Below, in pieces: positions 7,440 to 12,899 of a DNA stretch of 12,899 nt (position 1 is the stretch's first letter; each line of letters begins with the position of its first letter). The notes under the pieces are model-generated. The model was not told the origin of the DNA. It searched no databases and saw only the letters and a program-made list of their open reading frames with translations. The translations under genes were made by a program, and so were the position numbers. The DNA comes from Vairimorpha ceranae (taxonomy: Eukaryota > Microsporidia > Nosematidae), in contig NW_020169393.1 of assembly GCF_000988165.1 (NCBI RefSeq), positions 1 to 12,899 on the forward strand, in the 5' to 3' direction.

Positions 7440-8811
7440 TAATTTATGGTTAAAAAATTAAAAAAATTAATATAACAATCCGTTTTATGTTTTAACCAGC
7501 CTATCAACAAAAAAAATATAATTATATAAAGATTTTTTATAGCATTTGTGTTAAAACTAAATTAGGAATTTTTTTAACCATATAAAATTTTAACTAAGAA
7601 ATATAAATCGAAGATCTAAAACACATAAAATATTTATAACCATATATCCAAAAGATTGTTCTTTAAATATGAATAAAAAGATTTAACTATAACACACGCC
7701 GTATATTTGTAAGTTCTATGCTTGTATTATTTTACGACACAATTTTGAAAACACACAACCCTCAAAAATCACAGTTATAGAATTTAGTTAAGAAATTAAC
7801 AAAATATTGTTAATTTCAATTTTGACCAGTACAAAGTGCCCATAATCAAGCATGTTTGTAAAAGTTTTGGCTAAACTCTTTAATGCTATGACAAAGAACA
7901 AATACTGTATAAAATGTCTGCAGACGAATTTCGACAACTGTAAATACAAATAGATTAGTCCTTTGTTGCTAATAATGTCAAGTAAAACTGTTAATATTTC
8001 TAGTATTTGACAGCTTTTTCGAATGACATGCCAACGTTTATAAAATTGCTTTGTTATAAATGATAACCACTCTGAGAGGGTTAGGATAAATTGATGAAAA
8101 TTGCTTGAATATTATATTTTGAGTATTATTTAGACCCAAACTTGTCTAGCTTTACATAATATTTAGCAAATTCATAAAATTATAGATTTATATTTTATAT
8201 AGAATATAACAGGTTTATTAAATTATTATTAGTTACAACTAAGTTTGTAAACGTCACATGGACATTTTATAGTAAATCACCTTTTATAAGACATGCATAA
8301 GGTATGCTATGTACTCTTTTACAATAGCTAAACTTTCGCAAATAATGACCAAAACAATTAAAAAGCGTTTTACAAATAAAATAATACATAAAGACAAATT
8401 CTTGAATTTTAACTTTTTTAAAAATAAAAGTTATAAAAGACAAAGAATACTACATTCTAACAGAATTAATATACACAATTAAATATTAAGTATAAAAATA
8501 TTTAAATTAAGAGTTTCTAATGGGATGAATATAGAAGCTTTAGTATTGAAATGAAGAGTTTATAAAAAACTTAAATGTTGATAATTAATTGAAAGATATA
8601 ATACAAGCTCTAGTAAATAAACTGGTAAAGAGAAAAAATAAAAATTAATGAATTATGCTTTTGAGAATTGAATATTTTTTGCTTGTTAGGCTTTGTAATT
8701 TTTAACATAAAATTATTGATTTGAATTGTGTCTGTCTGAGTTCATATTGCTTCGTATTCTTTCATCCTTAGCATTCCAGCTAAAAATGTATTTTTATTTA
8801 TAAATAGATTT

Positions 8812-8835
8812 AAATAAATAAACAAATAAATAAAC
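8812..8835. repeat. two perfect 12-bp tandem copies
   Basis: AAATAAATAAAC occurs twice head to tail. It is a simple low-complexity repeat with no sign of function. Confidence 0.75.
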
Positions 8836-9170
8836 AATTACTAGATGAAGGTGCTGAAACTAAATGTATAGGATTCAAATAGAAAAGGAAATATTTCTTT
8901 TAGAAAAAGGGTTATGTAAACAGAATAGACATAAAAAAACAAATTAAGAATGTGATCATGTGCTAGTTGTTCATGACAACAATATAATTTTTATTAAAGC
9001 TTTATTACAGTTCAGTTTGTATAACGTTGTCAATCAAAATAAGCATGGTTCTGAACCAGTAATCATCACTATTATAGAGTATATGTTTATTTATCAAAAT
9101 TTTTACAATTTGTGATCGTTTTTTCACTGTAAAATTTTTCTATTCATAATGTAAAATTTTTTAAAAAAAT

Positions 9171-9214
9171 TAATTTATATTTTTTATAAAAATTTAATTT
9201 ATATTTTTTATAAA
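9171..9214. repeat. two 20-bp repeat copies, period 24
   Basis: TAATTTATATTTTTTATAAA occurs at 9171-9190 and again, identical, at 9195-9214. It lies about 80 bp upstream of the second duplicated block and has no counterpart upstream of gene A. Confidence 0.75.
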
Positions 9215-9326
9215 TATAACTTTTTTTTCATAGTTGGCTACGACATAATAAAAAATGTGTTGCATAAATAGCAAAAAAAACTAAATATTTTAATTATAAA
9301 TATGATAAATTTTTAAAGTTTTTTAA

Positions 9327-9334
9327 GCCGTTAA
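9327..9334 (+). promoter_or_regulatory. GCCGTTAA motif directly before gene B start
   Basis: This is identical in sequence and position to the motif before gene A. It is the only G/C-containing cluster in the last ~35 bases before the start codon. It supports the chosen start and may be a transcription or translation initiation signal. Confidence 0.35.
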
Positions 9335-10651
9335 ATGTTATTATGGTTGCAGACAATTTTTTGTTCAATGGGAATATTAGATTTTGATTTATTTGTAGAT
9401 CTAGAAAATAAATCAGATTACTACACAAAAGAACTTGAGAATAAAGGATTATATGTGAATGAAGAGATAAAACAAAAGAATCATGAGCTGACAAAAGCTG
9501 AAGAAGAATTTTTTTTTGAAAACCAATCTAATTCTAATATATTAGATGATCTGACAAATTTTATAGACGAATGTTTTGATAATGGATATAAGAATGTTGA
9601 TTATTATTTAAGTGATAAAATGTTGTCAACGACTTCAGATAGTAATTCAACGTCAAAAAGTAGCACAAGTAATCAATTTATTACTAATAAATTTAACAAA
9701 CAATTTTGTACAATAAATAAATCGATTAATGACATAACAAATTTAGAAGATGGCAATGGTAGCCGAAAAGCTAAAGCAGAACATTTTAATAAAAATGAAT
9801 TTTGCAAAAATAATACTAATCTATCATTACATTCAACTCAAAATTGTTTATTACAGGGGCAAGATATTAATACAAAAGATAATACTTTTTTCCAGACAAA
9901 TGATAATGTTATTGTTTTATCAGACCATCAAAATTACCTCGAAAAGACTAATTGTATTAATAAACCAGATAATGCACAAATTGATACACTATCTAATGTT
10001 ATTTATTCATCAATTAAAGAACCAGAAAATAGTAAATCTAGCATTAATGCTAACAAAAATAATAATAACGTAAAAGTTAAAAAGAAAAAATCAAAAACAG
10101 ATAACATTAAAAATGAACAAAAATCCGATAATAAAAGCAAACGGAGAAGGGCATTTTTTGCTGATATTTTTGTAGATAACGAGATTACACTTTATAAAAA
10201 ATACAAGCAATCTGAAAAGAGTTTTAGAAATTTTTATAAAATTAAATTTAAAAATCGAATGCCGCAATTTATTAAGAAACTTGAAATATCTAATCTTTCT
10301 GATAGCTTGAAACAAAAATCAATATCTGCTCTGAGAAATCTTTCAAGTTTTTTAGATACGATAAGTGCAATTAGAATTAATATGGTAAAAAAGAAAAATA
10401 AGGAAGATTTTTTAAATTCATTAAATCTAGCATGTTATCAATTTAGCAAGTATACAGGCGTGTCTCAAAAACTTTTAATTTTTAAATTGATTTGTAAAAA
10501 TATACATAAGGTTGATGATAGCGTTTTTTGTAAGGTTTCTGGTTGTGATTTTTATGAAGTTAAGAGGTTCCTATTTTATATTGACAGAAGATTTAATTCA
10601 TTTTACGGTAGACTAAAAAAATTAAGGGATGATTTTAAAAAAAATGAATAA
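9335..10651 (+). CDS. gene B: paralogue of gene A, putative secreted Asn/Lys-rich protein
   Basis: This 438-residue protein aligns with gene A from end to end. Residues 1-12 (MLLWLQTIFCSM) are hydrophobic and may be a short signal peptide, followed by a shared ILDF and VDLEN. Residues 25-240 are polar, Asn/Ser-rich and poorly conserved, with gaps relative to gene A. Residues 241-273 are basic, with KVKKKKSK and KSKRRR, again just before the conserved domain. Residues 287-438 form the C-terminal domain: KNRMP, IKKLEIS, ALRNLSSFLDT, KNKEDFLNSLNLA, VSQKLLIFK, the C-x4-C pair (399/404) with a Ser at the same inner position as in A, FYEV, and RLKKLRDDFKKN. The frame is intact while the transposase copied with it is wrecked, which suggests selection on the gene. 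The role is unknown; a secreted, possibly nucleus-directed parasite protein is an inference. Frames overlapping it on either strand (9294-9494, 9750-10073, 10091-10315) are shadows. Confidence 0.87.
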   Translation: MLLWLQTIFCSMGILDFDLFVDLENKSDYYTKELENKGLYVNEEIKQKNHELTKAEEEFFFENQSNSNILDDLTNFIDECFDNGYKNVDYYLSDKMLSTTSDSNSTSKSSTSNQFITNKFNKQFCTINKSINDITNLEDGNGSRKAKAEHFNKNEFCKNNTNLSLHSTQNCLLQGQDINTKDNTFFQTNDNVIVLSDHQNYLEKTNCINKPDNAQIDTLSNVIYSSIKEPENSKSSINANKNNNNVKVKKKKSKTDNIKNEQKSDNKSKRRRAFFADIFVDNEITLYKKYKQSEKSFRNFYKIKFKNRMPQFIKKLEISNLSDSLKQKSISALRNLSSFLDTISAIRINMVKKKNKEDFLNSLNLACYQFSKYTGVSQKLLIFKLICKNIHKVDDSVFCKVSGCDFYEVKRFLFYIDRRFNSFYGRLKKLRDDFKKNE

Positions 10652-10652
10652 A
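10647..10652 (+). terminator. AATAAA overlapping the gene B stop codon
   Basis: AATAAA, the classic polyadenylation hexamer, overlaps the TAA of gene B. Overlap of the stop codon and polyadenylation signal has been described in compact microsporidian genes. In DNA this AT-rich the hexamer is common by chance, and gene A does not have it at the same place. Confidence 0.25.
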
Positions 10653-11418
10653 TATTACCGTTTTTAAATGTTTTTAGTATTATTTTATAACATAGTTGGT
10701 CACTGCATTTATTCTTTTTAATAATTTATTTGTTTTGTAGTAAAATTTACAATAAAATAATATTTTGGATGCCTAAAACATGCATAATGCTTTATGCAAA
10801 AACTTTTCCTTAGTAATTAAAAACCGCAAAGGGCTTAACCCGTGTGTCAATCTTTACAATTTATACGTAAAAAAGATTCGAAAGTTAAAAATATATAATT
10901 CTACGGTATTAGAATTTATCCAAAATAAAAATTTATTTTTTTTTATATTTCTAAAATAATTAAATTTATTTTTTACTTCAAACAGCGTAGCGAATAAACT
11001 AAATAAAACTTCATACAATATTAGTTTTAAAAATCTAAATAACTTTACATAGGAAAAATGGGGCTTATATATAAAATTTTTAGAATTGTTAACAAACGGG
11101 GGTTTGATATTCTACAAATACGTCAGATTCTTATACTTGTCATAAATTATCGATAATTTAATAACATTTAACATGAAAATAAAGAAACAAGTTTTAAAAA
11201 TAAATAATAATTATAAAAGATTTGGTCTTAATAGAATAATATTTCTCACCAAATTAAGCATTTTTACAGGATCAGGTCCTCTCAGTCCCCTGTTAAAATA
11301 AACAATTTTAATAATTTAATAAATAATAAAAATTTTCATCAGCAGCTGCTCTCTAAAGATTAATTCTAATAAAAATTGCCTTTCTTTAAGCTCTAATTAC
11401 TCCATTTCTTGCTTATAT
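10652..11418. other. conserved non-coding stretch between gene B and Merlin remnant
   Basis: This is the counterpart of 5910-6683. No coding frame is seen. It keeps the identical 27-bp (10858-10884) and 35-bp (11201-11235) segments, CAGCGTAGCGA near 10984, and a GGTCCTCTCAGTCCCC spot near 11275-11290. Confidence 0.6.
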
Positions 11419-11915
11419 TTACATTTTAAGCCCATATTACAAGATTCTACCTCTATGACCATTAACATCATAATTCAACTTGATTTCATCTATATATGCC
11501 CAATAATATAAACAAATTTTAGTTTAATATGATTTTCAGTGAAAAATAAAGCAATTCATTCATTAAAATTTTTACAGCTCCTTTAGGAGTTTTCTCAATA
11601 CCCGGATGTTCAATAATTTTAGAATAGTTATCACCATACACATAGTATAAATTTGCTTTTAGTATTGTTTTAATTTCATTTTTAAAAGAAAAAAGCCAAG
11701 AATTGAACTGCAAAGAGATAATTGTTCGATAGTAATGACAACCATAAAAGCACGATCTCAATTCAAACTTATCAGAAATTTTGAATTTTGACATGAGGAG
11801 CATACATTAACAAACTTACAGATCTTTTTATCTCTAATTAAATTCTATACAAACAATAAAGTCAAATTTCGTTTTCATCTGCTATAATTATTAGATCTTT
11901 TTCTTTTTGTCTCAT
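11419..11915 (-). pseudogene. Merlin / ISXO2-like transposase pseudogene, copy 2, internally deleted
   Basis: From ATG at 11915 on the minus strand it begins MRQKEKDLIIIADENE, matching copy 1, and then breaks frame. The frame at 11803-11519 reads ISDKFELRSCFYGCHYY then TIISLQFNSWLFSFK, KTILKANLYYVYGDNYSK and EHPGIEKTPKGA, the N-terminal region of the family. After a stop, DEIKLNYDVNGHRGR (around 11495-11450) carries the first catalytic Asp and the HRG motif. The sequence then jumps straight to the tail equivalent to copy 1's region after the third acidic residue, so ~255 bp with the second Asp is missing. The 94-codon frame 11519-11803 is a surviving piece, not a separate gene. In some places copy 2 is less broken than copy 1: its N-terminal frame runs on through the point where copy 1 shifts frame. 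Confidence 0.82.
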
Positions 11916-11960
11916 CAATAAATTTAAGGATAAAAATTTAAAAAAATTAATTATACTGTA

Positions 11961-12008
11961 TGTAAGAACCCGTGTTATTGAGGTTAAATTTTATAACAAT
12001 ATATAACA
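11961..12008. other. possible LTR fragment bounded by TG...CA
   Basis: This 48-bp segment begins TGTAAG and ends TAACA, so each strand starts with TG and ends with CA, as LTR ends do. It lies just beyond the 3' end of the integrase pseudogene and directly against the end of the duplicated block. A purine-rich stretch (about 12052-12035 on the minus strand) could be the polypurine tract. It is much shorter than a complete LTR and no second copy is in the window, so this is weak. Confidence 0.25.
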
Positions 12009-12039
12009 TCCCGAACCAAGCAATTAGGCTTATATCTCC

Positions 12040-12899
12040 CTACCTTTTTCTTATAGCTTTCAGATCATAATGCCTTTTCTTCATCAGTTTTTCATTCTTT
12101 AATCTTACTATATACTAATCTCCAGGATATGTCTCAACAATTTTCCTTTTGTCTATAACCCTTCCTTTAGTATACCTGCTACACTTAAGCAAATTTTCAC
12201 TTTTAGCAATTCTCACCTACCCATTTTTCTCAAGTTTCTCGCGAAAACGGTTCTTAAATTCATTGGGATAATTCTCTTCAAAACTATTCTATATTATTAC
12301 CTTTCATAATTTATCATTTACTGCTTCTAATGATGCGCATCCAATTTCAATGTAATTTCTTGTATTATACTTTTCTATAAATTCTGCTAATTTGTCAATA
12401 AATCTTTTCTTATTGCTTTTTAATATACTTTCTCTGATTGTTCTAATAATCTTCTAAACTTTACCGCTCGCTTGTGTAGAATTCAACGCTTACTTTACAA
12501 TGAATCTACATCATTTAAATTACAATACAATTTTCTTAGTAGATCATTTTGAAATTCTTTACCGTTATCTGTTACTATTGTCTCGGATTTTTTCCCTTAT
12601 CTATATAAATCTTTTATAAATTCCACTTTACCCTGAGCGCTTTTGCTTCTTAATGGCCAATCTCACATTCTTCTGGTAAAATAATTAACGATTACCAGCA
12701 TAAAGTATTCTTCTTCTTTAAACTCTATTAAATCAAACTTAATTTTTTTCAAGTATCTAGTCGTACTTTAAAGTTTCATCCACCCTCTAGTTTTCTTATT
12801 GTATTTTTGGCTAGTCTCAGAATTTCTAGTCTTCTTTTTTATATGATCCTTAATATCCGGCCAATAGTAATCATTTCCTAAAACATTATAAACTGCTGT
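12040..12899 (-). pseudogene. Ty3/Gypsy-type retroelement integrase pseudogene (partial)
   Basis: Read on the minus strand from the right edge, an integrase can be followed for ~285 codons. YYWPDIKDHIKKK belongs to the zinc-binding domain, but its two Cys are now Ser (SETSQKYNKK). Core domain: FDLIEF with the first catalytic Asp (12734-12732), YFMLVIVNYFTRRM (family usually DYFTR), and IVTDNGKEF with the second Asp (12569-12567). After a frameshift comes GKV-stop, where the catalytic Glu codon has become TAG (12456-12454), then IIRTIRESILKSNKKR. The C-terminal part has YTKGRVIDKRKIVE, YPGD and KKRHYDL, typical of the tail of such integrases. Several in-frame stops and at least one shift show that it is dead. 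The rest of the element, including reverse transcriptase, would lie to the right of the window. Orientation is opposite to genes A and B. Confidence 0.87.

Larger units (their letters stand above)
4530..7475. repeat. duplicated block, copy 1 (gene A plus Merlin remnant)
   Basis: This ~2.9 kb block is a diverged copy of the block at about 9300-11957. Matching order in both: GATAAATTTT and GCCGTTAA before the gene, the coding gene, a conserved non-coding stretch with long perfect matches (27 bp at 6111-6137 versus 10858-10884; 35 bp at 6461-6495 versus 11201-11235), then a minus-strand Merlin transposase starting ATGAGA with the same first residues. Similarity fades about 35 bp beyond the transposase start. 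Copy 1 keeps ~255 bp of transposase that copy 2 has lost. Boundaries are by eye and could be off by tens of bases. Confidence 0.85.
7476..9299. other. unique AT-rich spacer between the two blocks
   Basis: I see no gene with a start codon and no similarity to the flanking blocks. About 7800-8110 has distinctly higher GC than its surroundings and includes a 107-codon minus-strand open stretch (8111-7791) lacking an initiating ATG. Its third-position GC equals the local average, so I do not call it a gene. Short tandem repeats lie at 8812-8835 and 9171-9214. Confidence 0.5.
9300..11957. repeat. duplicated block, copy 2 (gene B plus Merlin remnant)
   Basis: This is a diverged copy of the block at about 4530-7475, in the same orientation, about 4.77 kb downstream. 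It has the same order of coding gene, conserved non-coding stretch and minus-strand Merlin transposase. It is ~290 bp shorter, mainly because ~255 bp inside the transposase is missing. The right-hand end of the similarity falls within a few bases of the retroelement-like sequence that starts near 11961. Confidence 0.85.

Noticed and set aside
7802..8480. Large plus-strand pseudogene in one frame
   Set aside because: The translation has protein-looking stretches, but stops occur at about the rate expected by chance (about 20 in 226 codons), and in the first ~107 codons the frame lacks TTA, a codon that real genes here use heavily.
9294..9494. 66-codon minus-strand frame over the start of gene B
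   Set aside because: Antisense shadow of gene B with no counterpart opposite gene A.
9750..10315. 107-codon plus-strand and 74-codon minus-strand frames inside gene B
   Set aside because: Both overlap the conserved gene B frame and have no equivalent open frame in gene A.

Overview
The window looks like AT-rich, gene-poor, probably subtelomeric DNA from a microsporidian-like eukaryote. I infer this from four things. The first ~118 bases resemble the 3' end of a large-subunit rRNA. Long stretches carry no genes. There are decayed copies of a Merlin-type (ISXO2-like DDE) DNA transposon and of a Ty3/Gypsy-type retroelement, both known from microsporidian genomes. Two paralogous asparagine- and lysine-rich genes have hydrophobic N-termini and no recognisable family. 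The species cannot be named from the sequence alone.

Layout, left to right. 1-118: putative 3' end of LSU rRNA (+). About 709-1055 (-): a GC-enriched, hairpin-rich island that I read as a structured non-coding RNA. Its order of elements fits an RNase P-type RNA better than anything else I tried, but this is not proven. 1056-4530: mostly gene-free AT-rich DNA with hairpins, a B-box-like island and one possible 45-residue ORF (3802-3939). 4563-5909 (+): gene A, 448 residues. 6684-7439 (-): broken Merlin transposase, tail-to-tail with gene A. 7476-9300: unique AT-rich spacer. 9335-10651 (+): gene B, 438 residues, paralogue of A. 11419-11915 (-): second Merlin copy with its catalytic middle deleted. 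12040-12899 (-): retroelement integrase pseudogene running off the right edge.

The central structural fact is a segmental duplication. About 4530-7475 and about 9300-11957 are diverged copies of one block: [short upstream motif] - [+ strand coding gene] - [conserved non-coding stretch] - [- strand Merlin transposase]. The transposon was therefore already beside the gene when the block was copied. Since then both transposase copies have decayed, while both host-type genes have kept full-length frames. That contrast suggests the genes are under selection. The pair is the most interesting candidate for an undescribed system: a secreted-looking, fast-evolving gene family with a conserved ~150-residue C-terminal domain and a lysine/arginine-rich tract just before it.
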